Shown piece after piece: positions 18,122 through 26,447 of a stretch of 64,000 nt of DNA (position 1 is its first letter; every line of letters begins with the position of its first letter). Below the pieces are notes generated by a model. That model worked only from the letters and a program-made list of their open reading frames with translations. It searched no databases and had not been told where the DNA came from. Both the position numbers and the translations under genes were made by a program. This DNA is from Primorskyibacter sedentarius (lineage in GTDB: Bacteria; Pseudomonadota; Alphaproteobacteria; Rhodobacterales; Rhodobacteraceae). Location of the stretch: NCBI RefSeq assembly GCF_004342065.1, contig NZ_SLZU01000002.1, positions 372,001-436,000 of the forward strand. The letters run 5' to 3'.

Positions 18122-19125
18122 GCGGCGGCCTCTTTGCCCGCCATCCCGGCGGCGACAGAGGAGATGAGGTCTGGCAGGCTTTCGCCCCGTGCCCGCGCCG
18201 AAAAGCTAAGCGCCATGCGGTGGGTCAACACAGGCTGCGCAAGGTTGAGCACATCCTCGGGCGAGGGGGCGAGGCGCCCTTCGAGCATGGCGCGCGCCCG
18301 GACGGTCAGCATCAGCGCCTGCGCGGCACGCGGGCCGGGGCCCCAGGCGACGGTTTCGCGCACCCGGTCGCTCGCGCTGGGATCTTCGGGGCGGAAGGCG
18401 CGCACCAGATCAAGGATCATCTCGACGACGGCGTCACCTACCGGCATCCGGCGCAAGAGTTGCTGCGCCGCGACCAGTTCGGACGCGGTGAAAACCTCAT
18501 GCGCCTCGTCCTCTGCCACGCCCGTGGTGGCCAGCAGAATGTCCCGCTCTGTCTCTCGGTCCGGGTAATTCACGTCGATCTGTACAAGAAACCGGTCAAG
18601 CTGCGCCTCGGGGAGCGGATAGGTGCCTTCCTGCTCAATCGGGTTTTGCGTGGCAAGTACGTGGAATGGCGGGTCCAGCGGGCGGTTTTCGCCCGCCACG
18701 GTGACAACGCGTTCCTGCATTGCCTGCAACAGCGCCGATTGCGTTCTGGGGCTGGCGCGGTTGATCTCATCCGCCATCAGAAGCTGGCAGAAGATCGGCC
18801 CCGGAATGAAGCGGAAGGCGCGGCTGCCATCGGCGGCTGTATCCAGAACCTCGGAGCCGAGGATGTCGGCGGGCATCAGATCCGGCGTGAACTGCACGCG
18901 GTTGCCTTTCAGCCCCATCACCGTTGACAGCGTTTCCACCAGACGCGTCTTGCCAAGGCCCGGAAGTCCGATCAACAGCCCGTGCCCCCCGCATAGCAAT
19001 GCGGCCAGCACCAGCTCTACCACCCGTTCCTGGCCGATGAACCGCCGGGTGATGGCCGACTTCGCAAGCGCCAGCTTTTCCTCCAGCGCCTCTATTTCGG
19101 CGACGAGGTTTTCGGCTTCGGCCAT
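18118..19125 (-). CDS. MoxR-family AAA+ ATPase
   Basis: A 335-aa AAA+ ATPase of the MoxR type, chaperone-like proteins that act on vWA-domain partners. It shows Walker A GLPGLGKT, the family motif LIGLPGLGKTRLVETLS, Walker B LLMADEINRASPRTQSALLQ, and the sensor stretch VLATQNPIEQEGTYPLPEAQ. The start at 19125 has AAGGGAG eight bases upstream. It is the first gene of a four-gene operon with DUF58, DUF4159 and a vWA-like protein, and is divergent from the DUF1285 gene. Confidence 0.94.
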   Translation of the reverse strand: MAEAENLVAEIEALEEKLALAKSAITRRFIGQERVVELVLAALLCGGHGLLIGLPGLGKTRLVETLSTVMGLKGNRVQFTPDLMPADILGSEVLDTAADGSRAFRFIPGPIFCQLLMADEINRASPRTQSALLQAMQERVVTVAGENRPLDPPFHVLATQNPIEQEGTYPLPEAQLDRFLVQIDVNYPDRETERDILLATTGVAEDEAHEVFTASELVAAQQLLRRMPVGDAVVEMILDLVRAFRPEDPSASDRVRETVAWGPGPRAAQALMLTVRARAMLEGRLAPSPEDVLNLAQPVLTHRMALSFSARARGESLPDLISSVAAGMAGKEAAA

Positions 19126-19182
19126 GACAGTACTCCCTTGAACGCTAGTTCGTTTGGTAGGAGTGTATCGCGCAGTACGGAA

Positions 19183-19788
19183 ATGGCAAAAGCAATGAGC
19201 GGACAAAATACTGTGACACCGACGGCAGAGACGCTGGCAAGCGCGGCGAAGGCTGCGAAAAAAGGCAAGGGCCTGCCGCCCGTGCATCTGTGGAATCCGC
19301 CCTTTTGCGGTGATCTGGACATGCGGATCGCGCGGGATGGCACGTGGTTCTATCTTGGCACGCCGATTGGCCGGAAAGAGCTGGTGCGGCTGTTTTCGAC
19401 CATCCTGCGCAGGGATGGTGACGATTATTTTCTGGTCACGCCCGTCGAAAAGGTTGGAATCACTGTCGATGACGCGCCCTTCGTGGCGGTGGATTTCACC
19501 GTGACGGGCGAGGGGGAGGCGCAAACCCTGTCGTTCGAGACCAATGTCGGGGATCATGCGATGGCCGGTCCCGATCATCCGATCCGCGTGCTGCGCGATC
19601 CCGAAACGGGAGAGCCGTCGCCCTATGTTCTGGTGCGCGCAAATCTTGAGGCGCTGATAGACCGCAAGAGCTTTTACCGTCTTGTCGATATCGGAAGCCA
19701 CCACGAGGTTGATGGCGAAAACTGGTTCGGGTTGTGGTCCGGCGGGCAGTTCTTTCCGATGATTCCTTCGGCTGAACTGCCGGACTGA
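19183..19788 (+). CDS. DUF1285 domain protein
   Basis: A cytoplasmic 201-aa protein of the DUF1285 family, recognised by PPVHLWNPPFCGDLDMRIAR, GTWFYLGTPIGRKELVRLFS and the closing ENWFGLWSGGQFFPM. The function of this family is unknown; its structure is a two-domain beta fold. Possible starts are ATG at 19138, 19183 and 19195; 19183 is preferred for its nearby GGAA. It is divergently arranged with moxR (57 bp between starts), an arrangement seen in other Rhodobacteraceae. Confidence 0.85.
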   Translation: MAKAMSGQNTVTPTAETLASAAKAAKKGKGLPPVHLWNPPFCGDLDMRIARDGTWFYLGTPIGRKELVRLFSTILRRDGDDYFLVTPVEKVGITVDDAPFVAVDFTVTGEGEAQTLSFETNVGDHAMAGPDHPIRVLRDPETGEPSPYVLVRANLEALIDRKSFYRLVDIGSHHEVDGENWFGLWSGGQFFPMIPSAELPD

Positions 19789-19884
19789 GGCTCAACCGAC
19801 CTGCCAATCCCGCAAGTGCCCGATGGTTCGGCTGCTTGGCCCGCTGGCCAGTTCCCAAGACGCGAAGCGCGCCCGCGTTTGTGC

Positions 19885-19913
19885 GATCGGGGTCGGCAAT
19901 GCGGGCCCCGATC
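19885..19913. terminator. Inverted repeat between convergent genes
   Basis: GATCGGGG (19885-19892) and CCCCGATC (19906-19913) form a perfect 8-bp stem with a 13-nt loop, between the DUF1285 gene and the convergent TRAP permease gene. There is no long T tract, so it may be a weak bidirectional terminator. Confidence 0.5.
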
Positions 19914-19934
19914 AATGCTGTCAGGTCGCGCGTG

Positions 19935-21290
19935 TCAGCCGTAGACCAGCCGTGGCAACCAGGTGATGATCTGCGGGAAGACCATGCACAGCACCAACCC
20001 CACGATCTGGAGGAACAGGAAGGGCAGTGCGGATTTGAAGATATCCGTCATCGGGATGTGGTCCGGCGCCACGCCGCGCAGATAGAACAGCGCGTAGCCG
20101 AAAGGCGGCGAGAGAAAGCTCATCTGCATGTTCACGAGGTAGAGCACGCCAAACCACAGCACCAGATCCTCGGTACTGTCGAGCCCGAATGCCGCCGCGC
20201 CCAGCACCTTGATGATCGGCACGAAGATCGGCACGCAAAGCAGCAGGATGCCGACCCAGTCAAGGAACATGCCGAGGATCACCAGCAGGATCTGCATCAG
20301 GATCAGGATGCCCCACGGGCCCAGCCCGGTTGCGGCCAGCGCGTCCTGCACGAATTGCTGCCCGCCCTCCAGAACGTAGAGACCGACAAAGATCGTGGCA
20401 CCGAACATGATCCAGATGACCATTGCACTGGCCTTCAGCGTGGTGGTGCAGGCCTCACGAACCGTGGGCCAGTCCAGCTTGCGGTGAATGGCGGCGACGA
20501 TGAAGGCACCGAAGGTGCCGATGCCTGCGGCCTCCACCGGGGTGGCGACGCCCGAGAAGATGATGCCCAGCACCACGACCACCAGCGTGATCGGTGCGGC
20601 CATCTTGCCCACCAGTTGCAGCTTTTCAGCGTTGGACACGCGCTCTTCCACCGGGATGGCGGGGCCAAGCGCCGGGTTGATATAGCTGCGCGCAACCACG
20701 TAGAAAATATACATCCCCGACAGAAGCAGCCCCGGAATGACGGCGCCTATGAACAGCTCTCCGACCGATTGTTCAGCCACGACCGCATAGATGATGGCAA
20801 GGATCGAGGGCGGGATCAGAATGCCCAGCGTTCCGCCCGCCATGATCGACCCCATCGCGATCTTGGGGTCATAGTTGCGTTTCAGCATGGCAGGCAGGGC
20901 AATGATGCCCATCGTTACCACCGCCGCGCCGATCACCCCGACCATGGCCGCAAGGATCGTCGAGGCGATGATCGTGGCGGCCGCCAGCCCGCCTTTCAGC
21001 CCGCCCATGACCTTGTAGATCACGTCGAACATGTCGTTGATGATGCCCGCCCTTTCCAGCATCGCCGCCATGAAGATGAAGAGCGGGATCGCCGAAAGCT
21101 GGTAGTTGGTCATCAGCGGAAAGATGCGCGACGGCACGATGTTCAGCGCGCGCTGATCGCCCAGTATGAACAGGAAGACACAGGCAAGGCCGCCCGTGAC
21201 GAAGGCAAGCGGCAACCCGGCCATGAGAAGCGCCAGAAGGCTGCCGAACATGATCAGCGTCAGCCACGCGATGTCGATTTCGATACCCAT
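19935..21290 (-). CDS. TRAP transporter large permease (DctM family)
   Basis: Large membrane subunit of a tripartite ATP-independent periplasmic transporter, 451 aa with 12 or more hydrophobic segments. It matches DctM from the first helix (LIMFGSLLALLMAGLPLAF) through VGVIGAAVVTMGIIALPAML and the motif GGTLGILIPPSILAIIY. It catalyses sodium-coupled uptake of an organic acid delivered by the binding protein. The gene follows the small permease by 5 bp and closes the operon. The substrate cannot be read from this subunit. Confidence 0.94.
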   Translation of the reverse strand: MGIEIDIAWLTLIMFGSLLALLMAGLPLAFVTGGLACVFLFILGDQRALNIVPSRIFPLMTNYQLSAIPLFIFMAAMLERAGIINDMFDVIYKVMGGLKGGLAAATIIASTILAAMVGVIGAAVVTMGIIALPAMLKRNYDPKIAMGSIMAGGTLGILIPPSILAIIYAVVAEQSVGELFIGAVIPGLLLSGMYIFYVVARSYINPALGPAIPVEERVSNAEKLQLVGKMAAPITLVVVVLGIIFSGVATPVEAAGIGTFGAFIVAAIHRKLDWPTVREACTTTLKASAMVIWIMFGATIFVGLYVLEGGQQFVQDALAATGLGPWGILILMQILLVILGMFLDWVGILLLCVPIFVPIIKVLGAAAFGLDSTEDLVLWFGVLYLVNMQMSFLSPPFGYALFYLRGVAPDHIPMTDIFKSALPFLFLQIVGLVLCMVFPQIITWLPRLVYG

Positions 21291-21295
21291 GTAAC

Positions 21296-22609
21296 TCAGT
21301 TCCCCCGCGCGATTTCACGGATGTCTTTCGACAGTTTCGACACGCCTTGCAGCACCAGCAGAACCCCGCCAATCACCATGACCCATTTCATCGGCCATAG
21401 CGGCACCTCCCATTCGTTGAAGCTGATCTCGCCCCAGCGGATGTTGCTGTCAGTCCATTGGTTCAGGCCAAACCCGCCCAGCATCTCGCCAAAGCCGATC
21501 TGCCCGCGCGCCCAGTCCGACAGGACGGAATTGCCCGACGGTACCGCGATGGCGTCCATGGCAAAGATCCACGAGGTCACCAGCAACGTGCCCGCGAAGA
21601 TGAAGAAGAAGATCGAGGTCAGCAGGTCGACCCATGCCTTTTTCGGCCGGGTGAGCGGCGCATAGAAGATATCGACGCGCACATGGCTTTCGGTCAGCAT
21701 CGCGTAGGATCCCGCGATCAGGTATTGCATGCCGAACATCAGGTACATCGCCTCGTGTGCCCAGTTGGTGGGGCTGCCAAAGACGTAGCGGGCGATCACC
21801 TCGTAGTAGTAGACGAAAACCGCGATCACCGCCCAGTAGGCCACGAACTCGCCGCAGAAAAGCGACAGCCGGTCGATCCAGTTCTCGGCGTAATCGGCGT
21901 CTTTCTTCGGGGCCTCCTCGGCCTCGGCGGCGGCGAGCGCCTTTTCCGCCTCTGTCATCTCTTCATGTGCGGGCAATTGCGCGTTCGCGCGGCGCACGAG
22001 GCCCGGCAGCAGGATGAAATCGATCAAGAGCAGCGCGAGGATCAGGTAGAGCGCATATCCCGCCGCCTTGTCCCAGAAGGCATGCGCCTGTGCGGCCGTG
22101 TCGCGCTGAGGGGTGATCTGCTCCAGCGTAGTGCGGGCGTCTTCCAGCCGCGCCTCGCCTTTGGAGATCGTGTCCTGCGCGCGCGTCAGGCGACGCTCTG
22201 CCGATTTCTGCGCGAAAGATCCGCTTTCAGCCGCGTCATATGTCGCCTGCAACTCTGCTAGGTTTGCGCGCGCTTCACCCACGCGGCCTTCTTCGCGCGA
22301 CACGGTGCGTTCGGCCACACGCAATTCGTTGGCAAAACCCGAGAGCACGGTGCGGGCATCGTGCGTCTGGCCATTGGCGTAAAGCACAAAGAGGAAAATC
22401 GGGATATAGACCAGGCCCAGCAGGTTCTTCAGGTAGAACCGGTGCAGGCCAATGATGCCGCCGGTGACGGCGATCATGTAGGCCAGCGGCAGGGTATAGC
22501 GTTTCTCTTGCGGCTGCGGACGGCGCGACAGAACCATCGCGACGAGGGGAAAGACAATAAGTCCAACCCAGTACAGCCAATGCGGCAGCGTGAAGCTGAG
22601 GCCCGGCAT
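21296..22609 (-). CDS. TRAP small permease (DctQ) with TM2-like and coiled-coil N-terminus
   Basis: A 437-aa protein, more than twice the size of a normal DctQ (about 160-200 aa). Residues 10-80 contain hydrophobic segments and the motif GGIIGLHRFYL (50-60), which resembles the TM2 domain signature. Residues 84-175 are a charged, predicted coiled coil (RLTRAQDTISKGEARLEDAR). A helix at 183-202 and an acidic linker precede the DctQ domain (about 240-435; VIARYVFGSPTNWAHEAMYL). The whole frame is uninterrupted and has one start, so this is a real fusion and not a frameshift. It lies between binding protein and large permease genes. Confidence 0.88.
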   Translation of the reverse strand: MPGLSFTLPHWLYWVGLIVFPLVAMVLSRRPQPQEKRYTLPLAYMIAVTGGIIGLHRFYLKNLLGLVYIPIFLFVLYANGQTHDARTVLSGFANELRVAERTVSREEGRVGEARANLAELQATYDAAESGSFAQKSAERRLTRAQDTISKGEARLEDARTTLEQITPQRDTAAQAHAFWDKAAGYALYLILALLLIDFILLPGLVRRANAQLPAHEEMTEAEKALAAAEAEEAPKKDADYAENWIDRLSLFCGEFVAYWAVIAVFVYYYEVIARYVFGSPTNWAHEAMYLMFGMQYLIAGSYAMLTESHVRVDIFYAPLTRPKKAWVDLLTSIFFFIFAGTLLVTSWIFAMDAIAVPSGNSVLSDWARGQIGFGEMLGGFGLNQWTDSNIRWGEISFNEWEVPLWPMKWVMVIGGVLLVLQGVSKLSKDIREIARGN

Positions 22610-22634
22610 TGCGATCCTCTTTGTGTAAGGTGGT

Positions 22635-22668
22635 CAAAAAATGCCGCCCGGAGCGCACCCCGGACGGC
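22635..22668 (-). terminator. Intra-operon intrinsic terminator after the TRAP binding protein
   Basis: On the minus strand a 9-bp stem (GCCGTCCGG / CCGGGCGGC, one U·G wobble, 8-nt loop) is followed by ATTTTTTG. It sits between the binding-protein gene and the small permease gene. Partial termination here would give more binding protein than permease, a common arrangement in transporters. Confidence 0.75.
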
Positions 22669-22688
22669 GAGAGGTAAGTGTCAGATGA

Positions 22689-23786
22689 TCAGAGCTTGAG
22701 CTCCAGCCCGTCGGTCAGGGCCGGATCCACATAGCCCAGCGAGCCGGACATCATGTAATCAAGCTGGATCTTGAACACACGCGCGGCCTGCGGGTCGCGG
22801 TTGGCATAGTCGAACCAGATCGGCACGGCGACCTCTGTCATCAGCTCCACATCGTCCTGCGTCAGGCGCGTGACCTCTGTGCCGTCAGCCTCGAACTTGC
22901 CCCAGGCTTCCTGATCGGCGGCCTGGATCGCGGCATGGTGCATGTCAGAGTAGACATGCGTTTCCATCTCGACGAATTGCTGCATCTCGGGCGACAGCGC
23001 GTCCCATGCGGCCTGACCCACCGTGATGTCCATGATGTCGACCGGCTGGTAGAGCGACATGAAGCCCGGAGGGCCCATGACGATGTAATCGGTCACCTGG
23101 CTGAAGCCGAGCGCATAGTTCACCGCGGGGCCCACATAGTCGGCCACGTCGATCGTGCCCTTTTCCAGCGCCGGGAAGATTTCCGATCCGGGCAGAACCG
23201 TCGTCTCGGCGCCGATGGCGTTGAAAATCTCGGCCACCATGCCGCCGGGCAGGCGCATCTTGCGCCCCGCGAAATCGTCGATGGACCGGATCGGCACCTT
23301 GGAGTGGATGATGTTCGGGCCGTGATGCACGGGGCCGACGAAATGCAGACCCTGCGCTGCATAAAGCTCGCGTGCGATATCGATGCCACCCAGCCCGTAA
23401 TAGAACACGTCGAATTCGTGCGGGTTGCGCAGACCCAGCGGGATCGAGGTCAGGAAGGTTGCCGCGGGAATGATGCCCTGCGCGTAGATGGTGAACGGGT
23501 TCACCGCTTCCAGCACGCCGTTCTTCACCGCGTCATATAGCTGGAAATCACCGACGACGTCATTCGCGCCGAAGGGTTGAAACGCCAGTTCTCCGCCGGT
23601 CTTTTCCTGAATCGTGCCACACCAGTCCTTGAAGATCTGCAGGCCGGCGCCACCGGGCCAGCTGGTCTGGATCTTCCAGGTCGTGCCGTGCGAAGCAGCT
23701 GTCGCGATATGCGGAGCAGCCAGTGTAGCGGCGCCAGCACCGGCAAAGGCGCGCAGCGCACCGCGGCGCGTTGTGAACTTAGTCAT
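22689..23786 (-). CDS. TRAP transporter substrate-binding protein (DctP/TakP-like)
   Basis: Periplasmic binding subunit, 365 aa. The N-terminus has twin arginines (TTRRGALRAFAGAGAATLAA) ending near IATAASH, so Tat export is likely. The mature protein resembles TakP, the 2-oxoacid-binding TRAP protein of Rhodobacter sphaeroides: WKIQTSWPGGAGLQIFKDW and KMRLPGGMVAEIFNAIGAE, the latter containing the family's substrate-contacting arginine. A 2-oxoacid or other carboxylate substrate is inferred, not shown. It is the first gene of the three-gene TRAP operon and has a good GGAGGAG ribosome site. Confidence 0.93.
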   Translation of the reverse strand: MTKFTTRRGALRAFAGAGAATLAAPHIATAASHGTTWKIQTSWPGGAGLQIFKDWCGTIQEKTGGELAFQPFGANDVVGDFQLYDAVKNGVLEAVNPFTIYAQGIIPAATFLTSIPLGLRNPHEFDVFYYGLGGIDIARELYAAQGLHFVGPVHHGPNIIHSKVPIRSIDDFAGRKMRLPGGMVAEIFNAIGAETTVLPGSEIFPALEKGTIDVADYVGPAVNYALGFSQVTDYIVMGPPGFMSLYQPVDIMDITVGQAAWDALSPEMQQFVEMETHVYSDMHHAAIQAADQEAWGKFEADGTEVTRLTQDDVELMTEVAVPIWFDYANRDPQAARVFKIQLDYMMSGSLGYVDPALTDGLELKL

Positions 23787-23874
23787 GATGTTCTCCTCCC
23801 AAAGACAGGCCGGGAGGCGAAATTTCGCGTTCCGCTCGTCCCGGCTGTTCGTAGCGTAACGGCAATTGGCGAAA

Positions 23875-23897
23875 TTGGTAAAGTTTTTTTACACCAA
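23875..23897. promoter_or_regulatory. Candidate operator upstream of TRAP operon
   Basis: TTGGT (23875-23879) and ACCAA (23893-23897) flank an inner GTAAA/TTTAC inverted repeat (23878-23882, 23888-23892), about 90 bp upstream of the binding-protein start. The dyad is a plausible regulator site, possibly of the GntR type. A weak TTTACC-N17-TTACGC promoter-like pair lies beside it on the minus strand. Purely pattern-based. Confidence 0.3.
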
Positions 23898-23943
23898 AGC
23901 GTTGAACCTTCATCTGCGCCCGTGGAGTCAGGGGGTGTCTTGG

Positions 23944-24423
23944 TCAGTCGTCCAGATCGCCGTGCACCGCGAATTGATCAAGCCCGGCATCCTGCGGCTC
24001 GATCACGCGGAACGCCTCGCGCACGCCTGCCTCGGTCAGCTCGCGGGCGACCGTCAGCAGCGTGTTGGGGGTGTGATCCTCGCAAAGCTCGGCCATATGC
24101 GCGATTTCTTCGGCTGCGACGGGGCGGGCGGCCTCTGCCGATGGGGCGCCGTAATAGGTCACGAAATGCTGCGCCAGCAAAGCGGTCAGGGTTTCAAGCT
24201 CTGCGGGTTCAACCGCTGTCACGGCAACGAATGTCACGCGCCCCCCCGTTTCCAGCCCAAGCCACCCGTTGGAAAAAGCCTGTCGAGCCTTGCCGGTCAG
24301 ATCAGCCTCGGTCCAGTTGGAAAATTCGAACCCGCCGGGGATGCACCATTCCCCCGTGCGGGCGGGGCTGGCAAAGACGCGTTGGTCGCTTTCGTCGAAA
24401 TGAATTGCGCGGGCGAGTTTCAT
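23944..24423 (-). CDS. DUF6505-like protein
   Basis: A cytoplasmic protein of 159 aa, starting MKLARAIHFDESDQRVF, with FEFSNWTEADLTGKARQAF. I associate this with the DUF6505 family seen next to lipoate-ligase-like genes in Rhodobacteraceae; the family label is from memory and should be treated as likely, not certain. No catalytic motif or membrane segment is visible. Its start overlaps the stop of the ligase-like gene by 4 bp, so it is translationally coupled as the last gene of a four-gene operon. Confidence 0.7.
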   Translation of the reverse strand: MKLARAIHFDESDQRVFASPARTGEWCIPGGFEFSNWTEADLTGKARQAFSNGWLGLETGGRVTFVAVTAVEPAELETLTALLAQHFVTYYGAPSAEAARPVAAEEIAHMAELCEDHTPNTLLTVARELTEAGVREAFRVIEPQDAGLDQFAVHGDLDD

Positions 24424-25130
24424 GGCGGGCTCTCCAGTAGGGAGGTGAGGGGGATCAGGCGGGTTTCCTTGCCGGTGCGCAGCAACATCCCGAAATCTTC
24501 ATCGACACCAAGGAAGGTGCCGGTCTGGCCTTCGGGGCTGGCATCTTCGCCAAGGCCATGTGCCAGACCGCGCCATTCAGCATGCACCGGGCGTGTGCCT
24601 TCGGTTTCCCAACGGTTGATCCAGTTGAGCGTGTGGCGCGTCCAGGATTCAACCAGTGCAACCGGCGAGACATCGGCGCAGCCTTCGGCATAAAGCGCCG
24701 TCCGGTCCGGGGTGACGCCAGGACTGTCCAGCGGAAGAAGCGGCAGCGCGAAGCCGACGACCAGCCAATCCGGCACGGTGGCCGGGTCGACATCGGACGC
24801 CATGACGCGAAACTGACCGCAGCTTGCCCCGTTGACCAGAATGCCGCCTTCCCAGCCCAGATGCACCGCGACCTCTGGCGGGGCGAGCGCACCAAGCGCG
24901 TTCTGCAGGCCCACACCGCAAAGCGGCAGCATCGCCATCGCCTTGGCAAGCGGAACCTCGGGGGCAAAGACCAGCGCGGCCTCGACCTGCGTCGGGCCAA
25001 GCACATAGGTGACCAGCCCGGCGTCGCACCCCATCGTGGCGCGCATGCAGGCATGATCGAACGCGTTGTCCTGCGCAGGTTCGCCCCACATCAGGGGCGG
25101 CAAGGTCGGCGTTTGATCGCCTGACGTCAT
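24420..25130 (-). CDS. Biotin/lipoate-protein ligase-like protein (DUF4444)
   Basis: A 236-aa protein of the biotin/lipoate ligase superfamily, with a region matching the ligase core (VEAALVFAPEVPLAKAMAML and VHLGWEGGILVNGASCGQFR, where the usual KWPND segment is replaced by LGWEGGILVNG). The C-terminal part (GTFLGVDEDFGMLLRTG) corresponds to the extra domain of this subgroup. Because the lysine of the KWPND motif is absent, classical biotinyl transfer is doubtful. It overlaps Mrp by 4 bp upstream and the DUF6505-like gene by 4 bp downstream. The context points to cofactor or iron-sulfur enzyme assembly. Confidence 0.8.
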   Translation of the reverse strand: MTSGDQTPTLPPLMWGEPAQDNAFDHACMRATMGCDAGLVTYVLGPTQVEAALVFAPEVPLAKAMAMLPLCGVGLQNALGALAPPEVAVHLGWEGGILVNGASCGQFRVMASDVDPATVPDWLVVGFALPLLPLDSPGVTPDRTALYAEGCADVSPVALVESWTRHTLNWINRWETEGTRPVHAEWRGLAHGLGEDASPEGQTGTFLGVDEDFGMLLRTGKETRLIPLTSLLESPP

Positions 25131-26191
25131 GCCACCCCCTTTGCCACCAGCGCCACTGCGATATCATGGAAAGCGCGGGCCTGCGCGCCGTCCGGCTGGC
25201 TGACCGCGATGGGCGCGCCCCCATCTGCGGCGAGCCGGATCTGAAGATCCAAGGGCACCTCGGCCAGCAATGGCACGCCCAGCTTGGCCGCCTCTGCCGC
25301 GACACCGCCATGGCCGAAGACATGTTCCTCGTGCCCGCAGGCAGAGCAGATATGCGTGCTCATATTCTCGATCATGCCCAAGATGGGTACGTTGAGCTGG
25401 TTGAACATGTCGATCCCCTTGCGCGCATCGAGCAGGGCAATGTCCTGCGGGGTCGAGACGATGATCGCGCCGTCCACATGAGCCTTCTGGCTCAGCGTCA
25501 TCTGCACGTCGCCGGTGCCGGGTGGCAGGTCGACCAGCAGCACGTCCAGCGCGCCCCATTGCACCTGCATCATCATCTGCTGCAGCGCGCCCATCAGCAT
25601 GGGGCCACGCCAGACGACGGCCTGATCCTCGTTGGTCATCAAGCCGATCGACATCATGGTGACGCCGTGGTTGCGCATCGGCAGGATGATCTTGCCATCC
25701 GGGCTGGCCGGACGGCCCGAGATGCCCAGCATGCGCGGCTGCGACGGCCCGTAGACATCGGCATCCAGCAGGCCGACGCGGCGGCCCTGCTGCGCCAGCG
25801 CACAGGCGAGGTTGGCCGCGACGGTGGACTTGCCCACGCCGCCCTTGCCGGACGCGATGGCGATGATGTGATCCACACCCGGTATCCGCTCTGGCCCCTT
25901 TGGTTCTGCGGGGCGTTGCGGGCGCAGATCCGGCGGCGCTTTCTCGGTATGGCCGGTCATCACCACAGACACTTCTGTCACACCGTCAAGCGCCTTCAAT
26001 GCGGTCTCTGCCTGCGTCTTGATGGCGGCATAGGCTTCGGCATGGCTTGGGGCGATCTCCATCACGAAGCGCACCTTGCCTGCGTCCACGTTCAACGCCC
26101 TGACAACGCCGCTGGCGACGATATCGCTGTCCGCGACAGGGTCGGCAATGACCTTGAGCGCGGCCAGAACGGCCTCTCTGCTGGCACTCAT
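25127..26191 (-). CDS. Mrp/ApbC-family iron-sulfur cluster carrier ATPase
   Basis: A cytosolic P-loop ATPase of 354 aa that carries and delivers Fe-S clusters. The N-terminal ~90 residues form a DUF59/MIP18 domain. The ATPase part shows the deviant Walker A GKGGVGKSTVAANLACAL, LLDADVYGPSQPRMLG, LVDLPPGTGDVQMTLSQ and the cluster-binding CSAC motif. The gene lies 4 bp after the DUF6494 gene and overlaps the ligase-like gene. Such a carrier could serve the many 4Fe-4S proteins of the nearby formate dehydrogenase locus, although it is a general housekeeping function. Confidence 0.94.
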   Translation of the reverse strand: MSASREAVLAALKVIADPVADSDIVASGVVRALNVDAGKVRFVMEIAPSHAEAYAAIKTQAETALKALDGVTEVSVVMTGHTEKAPPDLRPQRPAEPKGPERIPGVDHIIAIASGKGGVGKSTVAANLACALAQQGRRVGLLDADVYGPSQPRMLGISGRPASPDGKIILPMRNHGVTMMSIGLMTNEDQAVVWRGPMLMGALQQMMMQVQWGALDVLLVDLPPGTGDVQMTLSQKAHVDGAIIVSTPQDIALLDARKGIDMFNQLNVPILGMIENMSTHICSACGHEEHVFGHGGVAAEAAKLGVPLLAEVPLDLQIRLAADGGAPIAVSQPDGAQARAFHDIAVALVAKGVA

Positions 26192-26195
26192 GCGG

Positions 26196-26393
26196 TCAGT
26201 CCTGATTGGTGATCGTGCCGGTGACCTCGTGGGTCATGTCCAGCTCTTCAATCGTCACCACGGCCTTGACGGCATAGGATTTTCCCGGCGCACCCTGATC
26301 GCGGACGGCCTTTTCGATTGCCTGCTGAGAGGTCACGCCGACCTGTTTGAGGAACTTGCGCATCGACATGTTGAAATCGTCGCTCATATTCAT
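26196..26393 (-). CDS. DUF6494-like small protein
   Basis: A 65-aa protein beginning MNMSDDFNMSMRKFLKQVGV, with a helical first half (TSQQAIEKAVRDQG) and a beta-strand second half (VKAVVTIEELDMTHEVTGTI). It matches the pattern I know as DUF6494, usually found beside Mrp in this family; no function is known. It sits 4 bp upstream of mrp, so it is probably the first gene of that operon. A long upstream reading frame in the same phase is not believed, because it has no ribosome site and covers the divergent cytochrome gene. Confidence 0.75.
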   Translation of the reverse strand: MNMSDDFNMSMRKFLKQVGVTSQQAIEKAVRDQGAPGKSYAVKAVVTIEELDMTHEVTGTITNQD

Positions 26394-26447
26394 GCTCTTT
26401 CTTGCTGGTGATTGACGCAAGCCACAAGGGACGCCTAAGCTGACCCT

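Noticed and set aside
19836-21665. 609-codon open frame on the plus strand
   Set aside because: Opposite the TRAP permease gene; composition is rich in His, Asp, Arg and Gln as expected for an antisense frame.
21296-22609. Frameshift or gene merging as the cause of the long DctQ
   Set aside because: The frame is continuous with consistent codon use, and no ribosome site is evident near the DctQ part.
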